NCBI GenBank assembly: GCA_947496535.1
Contig: CANMDE010000003.1
Span: 434,001-498,000 of the forward strand
DNA: 64,000 nucleotides
Direction: 5' to 3'
Source: an uncultured Paracoccaceae bacterium
GTDB taxonomy: Bacteria; Pseudomonadota; Alphaproteobacteria; Rhodobacterales; Rhodobacteraceae
Below the pieces are notes generated by a model. The model had not been told where the DNA came from and searched no databases. It saw only the letters and a list, made by a program, of their open reading frames with translations. Positions within the stretch are counted from its first letter, which is position 1; every line of letters begins with the position of its first letter. Positions 28,969 through 38,265 of this stretch are shown here, piece after piece. A program made the translations under genes and the position numbers.

Positions 28969-30339
28969 ATGCAAAAGATCGCCCATACATATCCAGATCA
29001 CGCACGGGCGATCTGGACGCTGGGGATGCCGCTGATCCTGAGTAATCTTGCCCAGTTTGCGATCAACATGACTGATGCGCTGATGCTGGGGTGGTACGAT
29101 GTGACCGCGTTAGCCGCATCGACTATCGCCGGGACGATGTTCTTTATCATCTTTATTGTGGGGGCGGGCTTTGCCCAGGCCGTTACCCCGCTTGCTGCCG
29201 CAGCGGCCGAAGACGATGATGATGTGCAGGTTCGTCGTGTCACGCGCATGGGGCTGTGGCTTTCGATCATATATGCAGCGGTCGTGATGATCCCGCTCTT
29301 CTGGACTGAGGATATTCTGCTAGCCATGAGGCAGGACCCGGAGGTCGCAGCCCTCGCCCACATCTACATGCAGATCATCTTGTGGCAGATGGTGCCAGCA
29401 TTGATCGTCATGACGATGAAGTCATTCTTGGCAGCATTGGAGCATACAGCCATCATACTTTGGGCAACAATTGGCGCGGCCCTGCTGAATGCTGTCATCA
29501 ACTACGCACTGATCTTTGGCAATTGGGGCGCGCCTGAGTTGGGGATCAGGGGTGCAGCGATTGCTTCCGTAACTGTCGTGCTACTGTCGGTGGTTATTCT
29601 TGGTATCTACACGTTGCGGGTTTTGCCTCAATATCAGTTGTTCAAGAACTTTTGGCGTAGTGACTCCGAGGTAATGAAACGTGTTTTCGTGCTTGGCTGG
29701 CCCATTGGCCTGACGTCGCTCGCCGAAGGTGGTCTGTTTAGCGCCAGCGCGGTTATGATGGGCTGGATCGGGGCCGTGGAACTGGCGGCCCACGGTATCG
29801 CGATCCAGCTTGCCAGCCTCGCCTTCATGGTACATCTCGGTTTTAATCAGGCGGCAACAGTTCGCGCTGGCAGGGCGCTCGGCCGTAGAGACGAAAGCTC
29901 ATTGCGTCGAGGCGGTGTGACGGTGATCGGGATGTCTTTGATCTTTGCTGTTCTGACGTCGATAGTGTTTATGTCGATGCCGCAAACGCTCGTCTCATTT
30001 TTTGTTGATCATGATGAACCTGAGCGGGTAGCGCTGTTGCAGATTGGCGGCACGCTGGTCATCGTAGCGGCGATATTTCAGGTTGTTGATTCTTTGCAGG
30101 TCATTGCGCTTGGCCTGCTGCGTGGGGTGCAGGATACGGCGGTGCCGATGGTCATGGCGGCGGTCAGCTATTGGGTGATCGGGTTGCCGGCCAGCTACGT
30201 TCTCGCTTTTACGTTTGACTTTGGTCCCGCAGGCCTGTGGTTCGGGCTGGTCATAGGGTTGTGCGTTGCGGCGGTACTGCTATTGCACCGGTTTTGGGTT
30301 GGTGCAGTTCATATCCGACCGCCCCTAACCGTGGGCTAA
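28969..30339 (+). CDS. MATE-family multidrug efflux transporter
   Basis: A 456-residue cation-coupled drug antiporter with 12 predicted helices in two similar halves. The first half begins LGMPLILSNLAQFAINMTDALMLG, the typical NorM start, and the second begins LGWPIGLTSLAEGGLFSASAVMMGWIG. ATG 28969 is chosen to give the usual short N-terminus; a TTG at 28933 is also in frame. Its 3' end overlaps the convergent Hint-domain gene by 15 bp. Confidence 0.92.
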   Translation: MQKIAHTYPDHARAIWTLGMPLILSNLAQFAINMTDALMLGWYDVTALAASTIAGTMFFIIFIVGAGFAQAVTPLAAAAAEDDDDVQVRRVTRMGLWLSIIYAAVVMIPLFWTEDILLAMRQDPEVAALAHIYMQIILWQMVPALIVMTMKSFLAALEHTAIILWATIGAALLNAVINYALIFGNWGAPELGIRGAAIASVTVVLLSVVILGIYTLRVLPQYQLFKNFWRSDSEVMKRVFVLGWPIGLTSLAEGGLFSASAVMMGWIGAVELAAHGIAIQLASLAFMVHLGFNQAATVRAGRALGRRDESSLRRGGVTVIGMSLIFAVLTSIVFMSMPQTLVSFFVDHDEPERVALLQIGGTLVIVAAIFQVVDSLQVIALGLLRGVQDTAVPMVMAAVSYWVIGLPASYVLAFTFDFGPAGLWFGLVIGLCVAAVLLLHRFWVGAVHIRPPLTVG

Positions 30340-31116
30340 AAGTTCCAGGTCGCTCAATCGAAGGCGCGGATGACGCATGATTCCGAAATGCTCCAGATTG
30401 CGCTTGTGGGGGAAGAGCGACAGATATTCGGCCAGGATATTTCCCCGCAGCCCCAATGAATGGGCCGTGCCCGGATGCAGACTTTCGATTTCGATGCCGT
30501 TCACGTTTACACTTTCGTGACGGGCAAAACCAAGCTGGTAGACATTGACGGGGGCTGCTGGCCGCAAGGCGATAAACTGATCACCATCGATGAAATCGCG
30601 GGCAGGAATGAATGCTGCATCGCTACCTGTCAACGTGCGCGCATTCGTTGCTTGGTGAAAAAGGCGGGCGCGGGGGCCAAGAATAAGATCAGGGCAAGGG
30701 CGGCTTGGCCCCAGTGCGTCAGAAGTGACCCGGATCAAGGTTCCCGATCTTTGATTTATCTCGTCACTGCCAGTAGCCACGGTCATCATGCCGCGCCATA
30801 GTAGCGTTTCGTAGCGACCATCTGCTGTACGGATCTTGTCGCCGGGCAACACGTCCTCGACCGCGACATTGCCATGGGCCGTTTGCAGGATCGCACCGTG
30901 GCCCAATGCGCCAAATGCATCTTCAAAGGCAGGGGTGGCTGGGGCAGTGGGATTCAGTTCGACCAACTGTTCTGCATCATCCAAATACATGATTTGGTAC
31001 TTGCGGGTCTTCGCGCGTAATGCTGCTGGCGGGGAGGGCGGCAATGAGTGGGTAGCTGCACCTGTATCGTAATTGCCATAGGTCGAACTGGCAGATCGGC
31101 TTGCAGAGGTATCCAT
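30325..31116 (-). CDS. Hint-domain (hedgehog/intein type) protein
   Basis: A 263-residue protein with a Hint_2 domain starting around residue 75 (GALGHGAILQTAHGNVAVEDVLPGD, where the position usually held by Cys reads GHGA). Further blocks are LWRGMMTV, VTSDALG and a late HPGTAHSLG. Such proteins are frequent in Rhodobacterales, and the full-length cases are usually fused to large secreted repeat proteins. Here only a Ser/Pro-rich N-terminal stretch precedes the domain, so it is a stand-alone module. The splicing Cys/Ser nucleophile is not evident, so self-processing is doubtful. ATG 31116 has aaggg in front. Confidence 0.8.
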   Translation of the reverse strand: MDTSASRSASSTYGNYDTGAATHSLPPSPPAALRAKTRKYQIMYLDDAEQLVELNPTAPATPAFEDAFGALGHGAILQTAHGNVAVEDVLPGDKIRTADGRYETLLWRGMMTVATGSDEINQRSGTLIRVTSDALGPSRPCPDLILGPRARLFHQATNARTLTGSDAAFIPARDFIDGDQFIALRPAAPVNVYQLGFARHESVNVNGIEIESLHPGTAHSLGLRGNILAEYLSLFPHKRNLEHFGIMRHPRLRLSDLELLAHG

Positions 31117-31223
31117 AATTGCCCTTTTGGTTATCAACGTGATCTCGGCCCCCCACGCGCCAAATCACGGATGTCGTCAGATTTGCTGAGCAGCCCCCGG
31201 TAGGGCCACCTGGTGCATCAAGT

Positions 31224-31379
31224 TCAGGCTGCGGCCGATATGCGGCGTGCCTTGGCCGTTTCGTGCTGACGACGGCGAGCTTCAACCATCATTGCGCGCA
31301 TGGAACCGCGCTGCCATGGAAGTTCGGTGTTGTATGTTTCGACTGCTGTTTCCAGTGATTTCTGCCAACGATCTTTCAT
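31224..31379 (-). CDS. 51-residue basic protein, unknown
   Basis: A short reading frame with gagagac before ATG 31379 and a TGA at 31226-31224. The product starts MKDRWQKSLETAVETYN and continues PWQRGSMRAMMVEARRR, rich in Arg and Ala, and should be helical. It is followed upstream (on its strand) by about 180 bp of AT-rich promoter-like DNA. Small proteins with this N-terminus (RWQ...AVETYNTELPW) occur in related bacteria as far as I recall. The opposite-strand 75-codon frame at the same place has no family features. Confidence 0.6.
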   Translation of the reverse strand: MKDRWQKSLETAVETYNTELPWQRGSMRAMMVEARRRQHETAKARRISAAA

Positions 31380-31624
31380 CTTGCTGTCTCTCGTTTGTTG
31401 TTTGGTGGTGCGTTGCGTTTGTTGATGAAATCACCTTCATCAATCAAACTGGCAAGACTTTGACGGTAACGTGAAAACTTAACGAGCCAGCGACTTATTG
31501 TGCAAGTGTTTAATTTTTATAAATATTTTTTTGCAAGAAGAGAGAGGTTGGCCGTCGTATCAACAAAGCTCGCTTCCTTTACGGCAAGAAGGTGGCCAAT
31601 CAGCCGCCGGTTGACTCAATTACA

Positions 31625-32380
31625 TCACAAACCTATGGCGGCAATCAGGCGGCCATAGTCTGCCTCTCTGCGATGCACAGAACGGCGGTAGCTGAAAAAC
31701 CGATCCGGGTCGTCATATGTGCAATGGCGGGTCCATGTAGCTTCGCCGATGCCTGCTTCTCGCAGGCGGAACAGACCAAACCCCGGCAGATCGAACTGCA
31801 TTCGGTCTCCATTGCCATTGGCGAAGAATCTGGCGTAGGCGGCATCGCTGTCCAGAAAGGCCTCGGCAAATTCGGGTCCAACCTCGTAGTTGCGCTGGCT
31901 GATCGATGGGCCGATGACGGCCGAGATATTCGCTTTTTCCGCCCCCAGCTGTTCCATCGCATTTACGGTTTCCTCTAACACTCCACCCAATGCGCCTTTC
32001 CAACCGGCGTGGGCTGCACCCACGACGCCGGCCTTTGCATCCGCGAAAAGCACCGGCTGACAATCGGCGGTCAGCACGGACAGGGCCACGCCTGGTTTGT
32101 CTGTCACCAATCCGTCAGCCTCCGAGGAGGTATGCGGCTCATCACCTATGATCATGACCTTTGCTGAATGGATCTGGTGAACGCCCAGCAACATTTCGGG
32201 GGTCACATTCATCGCCGTGGCGACGCGCGCCCGGTTGATCCCCACCACATCATGCTGATCAGAACTGCCGAAGCCGCAATTCAGCCCCTCAAACACACCG
32301 GACGATGCCCCACCGGCCCGTGTGAAAAAGCCATGCTTTATGCCTTCAAGGGCCGGGTCGGTGATAATGTCCAGTGTCAT
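31625..32380 (-). CDS. pgeF: laccase-domain protein / purine nucleoside phosphorylase (YfiH, PgeF)
   Basis: A 251-residue copper/zinc protein of the YfiH family. Metal ligands are in HQIHSAKV, TADCQPVLFAD and AAHAGWKGALGG, the classic His-Cys-His set. Members have been described both as polyphenol oxidases and as purine nucleoside phosphorylase/adenosine deaminases, and as editing enzymes in cell-wall synthesis (PgeF). It overlaps midA by 4 bp and is the last gene of the lgt-midA-pgeF operon. Confidence 0.92.
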   Translation of the reverse strand: MTLDIITDPALEGIKHGFFTRAGGASSGVFEGLNCGFGSSDQHDVVGINRARVATAMNVTPEMLLGVHQIHSAKVMIIGDEPHTSSEADGLVTDKPGVALSVLTADCQPVLFADAKAGVVGAAHAGWKGALGGVLEETVNAMEQLGAEKANISAVIGPSISQRNYEVGPEFAEAFLDSDAAYARFFANGNGDRMQFDLPGFGLFRLREAGIGEATWTRHCTYDDPDRFFSYRRSVHRREADYGRLIAAIGL

Positions 32381-33435
32381 GGTTCCAATCCGGGTGGTGC
32401 ATGACCGGTTGCAGGATAAATTCCGATCACCTTGAAAAGGTCGCCCATTTCCGTTGGATGGGTCAAGCGCCGATGCGCTTGAATGTGCGAGGTCAGTGCA
32501 GCGCTGTCCAATTGTGAAGCGAGTTTGTTGGCTCTGTCGGTGATGCCCAACCGTTCAAGGAAAACGCCCTGCTGGGTCAGCTTTGTGTGCTTAGCAGGGC
32601 TGCATTGGGCGGCGATAGCTGCAAAATCCACGTGAGCGGTCAGATCAGCCGCGCCGGGACGGGCCAGAGGGTCGGCCCTTTCGTGTCGCTCCAACGCTTG
32701 CAACGTGTCGCCAAGCGATTGCCAATCGCCATAGTCAACAATCAGGGCCGCGCCGCCATGCTGTGAGATACGCCTGCCGATTGCATGGATTATTGGAGAG
32801 AATGCGGGCGCATGTTCTATCAGATCGCCGTCTTGGGTATCGTCAAGCCGATCTTCCAGGAAAGTTAGCGGTGCCGGGTCCGACAAGCCGAAAGTCAAGG
32901 TGTCATCTTCAATGCCAACCATCCGTTCCCGCCATGCGATCCCGTCCCGGACAAACTGCCGGATTGGAAGGGCGTCGAAGAATTCGTTTGCGACCAAGAA
33001 AAGGGGACCGTCAGGTAGAGTATCAACGCTGTCATGCCACTGCGCGTTTGGCACGTTCTGGCGCTGCTTGGCCTTCAGCGTCGGGGAGGTTTCGACCAGA
33101 TGAACTGATATGGCATCATGAAAACCGGGTACGGATTTGGTGGCCCGGAGCATGTCGGCCATCAAAGTGCCGCGACCTGGGCCAAGCTCGGCCAATGTCG
33201 TATTGGAAGGTGCGCCCTGATCCAACCAGCACTGAGCGAGGGCCAACCCCAACAGTTCACCAAACATCTGACTGATTTCGGGTGCGGTCGTGAAATCCCC
33301 GTTTTCGCCAAAGGGATCTCGCGTGCTGTAATAGCCATGCTCAGGATGCATCAGACATTCCGTCATGAAGTCGGCCAAAGTGATGGGGCCAGTCCGCGCG
33401 ATCCGGTCCATCAGCAGGTCGCGCAGTGCGGTCAT
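32377..33435 (-). CDS. SAM-dependent methyltransferase, MidA/NDUFAF7 type
   Basis: A 352-residue methyltransferase homologous to mitochondrial NDUFAF7 (MidA), which methylates an arginine of a complex I subunit. ATG 33435 is chosen because family proteins start near LRDLLMDRIARTGPITLADFM. The SAM loop is LAELGPGRGTLMADMLR, and NEFFDALPI is the family's conserved motif. The gene overlaps lgt and pgeF by 4 bp each. The bacterial substrate is not established, though complex I is plausible. Confidence 0.9.
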   Translation of the reverse strand: MTALRDLLMDRIARTGPITLADFMTECLMHPEHGYYSTRDPFGENGDFTTAPEISQMFGELLGLALAQCWLDQGAPSNTTLAELGPGRGTLMADMLRATKSVPGFHDAISVHLVETSPTLKAKQRQNVPNAQWHDSVDTLPDGPLFLVANEFFDALPIRQFVRDGIAWRERMVGIEDDTLTFGLSDPAPLTFLEDRLDDTQDGDLIEHAPAFSPIIHAIGRRISQHGGAALIVDYGDWQSLGDTLQALERHERADPLARPGAADLTAHVDFAAIAAQCSPAKHTKLTQQGVFLERLGITDRANKLASQLDSAALTSHIQAHRRLTHPTEMGDLFKVIGIYPATGHAPPGLEP

Positions 33436-34310
33436 CGCCGCCGTGCCATCAGGATAACTGTGATGCCGACAAGGATCATCGGCAGCGTCAGGACTTGGCC
33501 CATGGTCAGTCCAAACTCTCCGAATTGCACAGCCCAACCAAGCGGGTTGCCTGGGCCCACAAATTGCGCATCAGGTTGGCGCACAAACTCGACCAAGAAG
33601 CGAGCGATCCCATAGCCAGCAAAAAAGATGCCGGACAATAACCATGGGCGCTTGAGGCCGCCCAATCCAAAGGCCATGATCATCAGGATAAGGCCCAGTA
33701 TCAGCCCTTCCAGTGTGGCTTCATAGAGTTGCGAGGGATGGCGCGCGCAGGCCTCTGTCGCGGTGGCACAGCTTTGTGCGGCCTCGCCGGGAAAGGCGAC
33801 CCCCCACGCGACATCTGTTGGACGGCCCCACAGTTCGGCGTTGATGAAATTGGCGCAGCGGACAAGAAATACAGCGGGGGTCGCGGCCACGGCGATGATG
33901 TCAGCCAGATCGGGTAGGGGAACATTGTAGCGACGGCTGAAAAGCCAGACGCCCAAAACTACGCCGACAAAACCACCGTGAAATGACAGCCCGCCCTCCC
34001 AGATCTTGAGGATATCGATGGGGTTGGCCAGAAAAGTGGCTGGCTGATAGAAAAAGACATAGCCCAAGCGTCCACCGCCGATGACACCGACGACAATGTA
34101 GGTAAGGAGATCGTCTAGTTGTTTGACCTCCATCGGTGCTCCAAGTCGCCAGATATGATCCCGTTTCAGTGCTGCCTTGATCACCTGCCAGCCGATCGCG
34201 ATACCGACGATATAAGCCATCGCGTACCAACGGAGCGCGATAGTGAATCCGAAAAGGGTAAACGAAAAAATCTCGGGTGAGATATCGGGAAATGCAATGG
34301 CGCCTAACAT
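33432..34310 (-). CDS. lgt: prolipoprotein diacylglyceryl transferase
   Basis: A 292-residue inner-membrane enzyme that attaches diacylglycerol to lipoprotein precursors, the first step of lipoprotein maturation. Seven hydrophobic helices are visible. The Lgt signature is WEGGLSFHGGFVGVV (catalytic His), with FINAELWGRPTD and HPSQLYEA later. ATG 34310 is chosen because ggaagg precedes it. Interestingly lnt, the last enzyme of the same pathway, is also in this window. Confidence 0.95.
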   Translation of the reverse strand: MLGAIAFPDISPEIFSFTLFGFTIALRWYAMAYIVGIAIGWQVIKAALKRDHIWRLGAPMEVKQLDDLLTYIVVGVIGGGRLGYVFFYQPATFLANPIDILKIWEGGLSFHGGFVGVVLGVWLFSRRYNVPLPDLADIIAVAATPAVFLVRCANFINAELWGRPTDVAWGVAFPGEAAQSCATATEACARHPSQLYEATLEGLILGLILMIMAFGLGGLKRPWLLSGIFFAGYGIARFLVEFVRQPDAQFVGPGNPLGWAVQFGEFGLTMGQVLTLPMILVGITVILMARRR

Positions 34311-34413
34311 GGCACCTTCCTTCCCCGAGCAGACGGCGAAGTCAACCGACAAGCGGGTTGCGCGAACCGGTCCAACGACCCATATACAAGATCAAGACCG
34401 ATAGGAGACGACC

Positions 34414-34662
34414 ATGCAGACCAAAAACAAGATGTTCGACGATCTCGGCCAATTGATGACCAATGCGATGGGCGTAGCTCAGGGTGCACGGGATGAGGCA
34501 AATACCGCCATGAAATCCTGGATGGATCGGTGGTTGGCCGACCGTGACCTTGTGACCCGCGAAGAGTTCGAAGCCGTTAAAACCATGGCCCAAAAGGCAC
34601 GAGAAGAGAATGAAGCTCTTTCTGCCCGCATCGCTGCACTTGAGGGGAAGAAGAAGGGCTAG
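34414..34662 (+). CDS. ubiK: accessory factor UbiK family protein (BMFP domain)
   Basis: An 82-residue helical protein of the YqiC/UbiK (BMFP) family, which assists ubiquinone biosynthesis by binding lipids and forming trimers. An N-terminal amphipathic helix (NKMFDDLGQLMTNAMGVAQG) is followed by a C-terminal coiled coil with the conserved LVTREEFEAVKTMAQKAREE and ALEGKKKG. The ATG follows taggagac. It is divergent from lgt. Confidence 0.85.
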   Translation: MQTKNKMFDDLGQLMTNAMGVAQGARDEANTAMKSWMDRWLADRDLVTREEFEAVKTMAQKAREENEALSARIAALEGKKKG

Positions 34663-34689
34663 TACTGGTTTTGCCAGCGGAGTTTTTTG

Positions 34690-35541
34690 TTAGGCAAGAA
34701 GGTGGGTGATAATATCGTGCTGATTCAGATCGCCTTTGCAGAGTTCCAGAGCCGCCTTCCATAGGCCCCAGCCTTTTGCTCGGGCCCAGGTGTCCTGATC
34801 AATACTGATCGCGTCCTGAAATTGCATCCGTGCCGGTGTGTCGAACAACGTCCATGCGATGGTTAGATCACAGGCCGGGTCGCCAATAGCCATATTCCCA
34901 AAATCTATCACGGCGGATAGCTGACCGCCGCTGATCAGCAGATTACCTGCGGCCATATCGCCATGCAGCCAGACAGGCGGGGCAGTGCAGCTGCTGTGGC
35001 ATGCCTGATCCCAGACTGGCAAAATGCGTTGTGCATCGACATCAGAACCCAGTTGGTTCAGGCAATGGCGAAGCTCCTGATCGTAGATGCGCAGATCACC
35101 ACCACGATAGAAGTTGTGTTGCCCAGCTTCTGGTCCGCCTTGTGCTGGTGCGGCCCGCAAGCTGTTGAGAAAATGGGCGAGGTCCACGGCGATATTTTGG
35201 ATATCTTTTTGATCATACAGCGCAGCGCAGGTGCCGGGTAGCCAGTGCATGATCGTCCATTGGAATGGATATGCTGCGGAGGGTTTGCCCTTGGCGATAG
35301 GTTTGGGAATATCCACAGGCAGATGTGAAGCCAGCTGCGGCAGCCATCTGTGTTCTTTCGGGGGCTGCCCAGAATAGCAGGCGGCACTGGGGAGCCGGAT
35401 GGACATTTCATCACCCAGATGAAATGTCCTGTTGTCCCAGCCTTGTTGTTTAATCGGTCGGACAGGCAAATGCGCCCACGCCGGAAATTGGTCCGCGATC
35501 AAGTCCCGGACCAGTTCGGTTGTTATGGTGGGGTCGTTCAA
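34690..35541 (-). CDS. aminoglycoside-phosphotransferase-fold kinase
   Basis: A 283-residue protein with the APH/choline-kinase fold. The catalytic loop is LHGDMAAGNLL (with catalytic Asp) and the metal site is VIDFGNMAIGD. The substrate is unknown; sugars, choline or antibiotics are all phosphorylated by relatives. The start is TTG 35541, overlapping the TGA of the upstream M42 peptidase (TTGA), so the two genes are probably co-translated. No signal or membrane segment is present. Confidence 0.87.
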   Translation of the reverse strand: MNDPTITTELVRDLIADQFPAWAHLPVRPIKQQGWDNRTFHLGDEMSIRLPSAACYSGQPPKEHRWLPQLASHLPVDIPKPIAKGKPSAAYPFQWTIMHWLPGTCAALYDQKDIQNIAVDLAHFLNSLRAAPAQGGPEAGQHNFYRGGDLRIYDQELRHCLNQLGSDVDAQRILPVWDQACHSSCTAPPVWLHGDMAAGNLLISGGQLSAVIDFGNMAIGDPACDLTIAWTLFDTPARMQFQDAISIDQDTWARAKGWGLWKAALELCKGDLNQHDIITHLLA

Positions 35542-36572
35542 AACTCGCTGAGATAGGCTACCAGAATATCAAGCGCGGCCTGCAGATCATCCTTGGCAAT
35601 CATCTCGGTCACGGTGTGTATATAGCGTGTTCCGACAGTGATCCCGACGGCCCTTGCGCCAGCCGCCGCCTGTTGAGCCGCCGCGCCGTCCTGACCGCCG
35701 GCGGCCAGCATCGTGCGCTGGTAGGGGATTTTCTTTTTAATCGCCAGCGCCTCGATCTCTGACACCAATGCTTTGTCGGCGATGAACGAACTGTCACGGA
35801 CATGCAGGCCAAACCCTTCACCTTGATTTGTTGTAACGTCCTTTTCGGGGATGCCGGGCGTGTCGCAAGACAGCGTCACATCAATGCCAAGGCCAATGTC
35901 GGGCTTGATCGCAAAAGACGCGGTGCGTGCGCCACGCAAGCCTACCTCTTCCTGACATGTGAACGCGACATGGATTTCGGCCCCGCGCCCATTTTTCTTG
36001 CCAAGCTCGCGGATTGCTTCAATCCCCAACCAGCAGGCAATGCGGTTATCCAGCGCCTTTGAGACGAACTTGTCCCCCATTTCGAGGAACGGCTCGTCCA
36101 TGACAACGAAGTCGCCTACCTTGACCACGTCATGCGCTTTCTTACCCATCCCCAGATCAACGAAGAAATCGCCGACTGGAGGCACTTTCTTTCGATCCTC
36201 CGGGGCAGATATATGGATGGGCTTGCCGCCGGGGTTCATCACGCCCTTGTAGTCGCCATCATCCGTGCAGACCAATACACGGCGGGAGAAGAGATTGCGT
36301 GGGTCAAACCCGCCGACCGGTTGGACATAAAGGAAGCCTTCCTTCGAGATATGGCTGACTAGAAATCCGATCTCATCCATGTGACAGAGCAGCATAATCT
36401 TGGGCGCTTCGGATTTGGAAGCATCCCGCTGGCATAAAAGAGAACCCATCGGATCGACTGTCATCTTGTCAAAAAGCCCCTCGACCTCGTCAGTGATCAA
36501 GTCGCGCACACGATGTTCGTGGCCCGGGACACCCGGCATTTCACAAAGACGTTTGAGAAGGTCGGTATTCAT
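35538..36572 (-). CDS. M42-family metallo-aminopeptidase
   Basis: A 344-residue dinuclear zinc or cobalt peptidase of the tetrahedral aminopeptidase/glutamyl-aminopeptidase group. Metal and catalytic motifs are LLCHMDEIGFLVS, FTCQEEVGLRGA, and GIDVTLSCDTPG. ATG 36572 is chosen over the adjacent TTG at 36575 because aaaggg sits about 9 bases before it. It trims N-terminal residues from peptides in the cytoplasm. Translationally coupled to the kinase-fold gene. Confidence 0.9.
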   Translation of the reverse strand: MNTDLLKRLCEMPGVPGHEHRVRDLITDEVEGLFDKMTVDPMGSLLCQRDASKSEAPKIMLLCHMDEIGFLVSHISKEGFLYVQPVGGFDPRNLFSRRVLVCTDDGDYKGVMNPGGKPIHISAPEDRKKVPPVGDFFVDLGMGKKAHDVVKVGDFVVMDEPFLEMGDKFVSKALDNRIACWLGIEAIRELGKKNGRGAEIHVAFTCQEEVGLRGARTASFAIKPDIGLGIDVTLSCDTPGIPEKDVTTNQGEGFGLHVRDSSFIADKALVSEIEALAIKKKIPYQRTMLAAGGQDGAAAQQAAAGARAVGITVGTRYIHTVTEMIAKDDLQAALDILVAYLSEF

Positions 36573-36869
36573 CAATTAATCCCTTTGTGATGGTAGGTTT
36601 GTTTTCGGCTTTTCTCAGTGTTGCCACGAAAGCCGGTCCTTTGCCAGATATGGCGCGTTCGAATGTAAAAGAGGCGCGGGCTTTTTGTGCCCGCTGAGGG
36701 CTGAACCACAAAACTTAGACTTATCCCCAAGAAATTGCTTTACAGGTGGCCTTGATGCCTGCACCATATCTCGTAGGAGAGAAATGCAAACAACACCTCT
36801 CCTAGAGCAGGCACCTAGCGCTTGGGGCGCTGCCATGACCCTGAGCGCCAACGCAGTGAGGCCGAGCAT

Positions 36870-37373
36870 ATGGCGCTTTCAGAGCATTACCTTGACGCAG
36901 AGGATATTCACCCGATCGATCTGGTGGAACATATCGCAGAATCCCATGAGTGGGATTTTGACCGCATTCACGATGATCAGATCGCGATGGCAGTTGAAGG
37001 CCAATGGCGGACTTATTCCTTAACACTCGCATGGTCCGCTTTTGACGAAACCCTCCGCCTGATTTGTACTTTTGAGATGGAGCCACCGGAGCACCGGCTG
37101 CCCGCGCTTTTTGAGGCGCTCAACACAATCAATGATCGCTGCTGGGCAGGTTCGTTTACGTGGTGGGCGGAACAGGGGCTGATGGTTTATCGCTATGGGC
37201 TGGTTTTGGCAGGTGATCAGGTCGCGGGACCCGATCAGATTGACACGATGATCAACGCGGCCGTTTCGAGCTGTGAGCAATATTACCCCGCCTTTCAAAT
37301 GGTGACATGGGCGGAACGTTCGGCAGAGGATGCTGTCCAGATCGCCATAGGCGGCGCCTACGGGCGGGCCTAA
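36870..37373 (+). CDS. YbjN-domain protein
   Basis: A 167-residue protein with a YbjN (PF10722) domain in an alphaproteobacterial form. ATG 36870 follows gtgaggc. Trp-rich blocks characteristic of the family are visible: SHEWDFDRIHDDQIAMAVEG, YSLTLAWSAFDETLRLICTF and GSFTWWAEQGLMVYRYGLVL. It is cytoplasmic. YbjN relatives act in stress and motility control in enterobacteria, but the function here is not known. Confidence 0.85.
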   Translation: MALSEHYLDAEDIHPIDLVEHIAESHEWDFDRIHDDQIAMAVEGQWRTYSLTLAWSAFDETLRLICTFEMEPPEHRLPALFEALNTINDRCWAGSFTWWAEQGLMVYRYGLVLAGDQVAGPDQIDTMINAAVSSCEQYYPAFQMVTWAERSAEDAVQIAIGGAYGRA

Positions 37374-37455
37374 AAAAGACACGGGGCGGGTTTCAACTCG
37401 TCACCTGTTTCCCTAACTTGTCGGCAATGACAAGCGGAGGGATTTGGGCTTGGAT

Positions 37456-38265
37456 ATGAATGACATCGCAGCGCGGGGTCTTGTACTTCTTGGCTGCGGA
37501 AAGATGGGGTCGGCCATGCTCGCTGGGTGGTTGAGCGATGGCCTGCCCGCCGGTTCCGTCTACGTGATTGATCCCAATCCGTCTGACTGGCTGATTTCTA
37601 AATTAGTTCGCATCAACGAAGACCTGCCGCCAAACCCGGCGATTGTTCTTCTTGCCGTCAAACCGCAGATGATGGGTGATGCGCTGCCGACTATCGCTGC
37701 GCTGGGCAATGGCGAGACACTGTTCATTTCAGTTGCTGCCGGAACGTCGCTTGCCAGGTTTGAGAAGGCTTTGGGCGATGCCACCCCCATCATTCGGGCA
37801 ATGCCTAACACCCCGGCGGCCATCGGGAAAGGGATCACAGCGCTTTGCAGCAATGCCCACGTTTCGTCGGATCAATTGGATATGGCGGATAAGTTGTTAC
37901 AGGCGATTGGTGAAACGGTTCGTTTGGATAATGAATCGCAGATGGATGCTGTCACGGCGGTCTCAGGGTCTGGCCCAGCTTATGTCTTTGCCATGATCGA
38001 GGCGATGACCGCGGCAGGCGAGGCTGAAGGGTTGCCGCCCGAGCTTGCATTGCAGTTGGCTCGTGCGACCGTAGATGGTGCCGGGGCGCTGGCTGCTGCG
38101 GCGGATGAAAGTCCTAGCCAGTTGCGGGTAAATGTTACCTCTCCCAATGGCACGACGCAGGCCGCATTGGAAGTACTCTTGGATACCGATGACGGTCTTG
38201 CTCCGCTCATGCGACGTGCGGTTCAAGCGGCAGCAAACAGGTCGAGGGAATTGTCTGGTGACTGA
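37456..38265 (+). CDS. proC: pyrroline-5-carboxylate reductase
   Basis: A 269-residue enzyme for the last step of proline synthesis. The NADPH loop is [12 protein letters not shown], followed by [12 protein letters not shown] and [17 protein letters not shown]. The site ggagg (37436-37440) is 15 bases from ATG 37456 but 9 from TTG 37450, so the real start may be the TTG two codons upstream. csaA overlaps its 3' end by 8 bp. Confidence 0.93.
   Translation: MNDIAARGLVLLGCGKMGSAMLAGWLSDGLPAGSVYVIDPNPSDWLISKLVRINEDLPPNPAIVLLAVKPQMMGDALPTIAALGNGETLFISVAAGTSLARFEKALGDATPIIRAMPNTPAAIGKGITALCSNAHVSSDQLDMADKLLQAIGETVRLDNESQMDAVTAVSGSGPAYVFAMIEAMTAAGEAEGLPPELALQLARATVDGAGALAAAADESPSQLRVNVTSPNGTTQAALEVLLDTDDGLAPLMRRAVQAAANRSRELSGD

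Noticed and set aside
31247..31474. 75-codon plus-strand frame opposite the 51-residue gene
   Set aside because: It has no ribosome-binding site, and the minus-strand frame has one with a coding-like composition.
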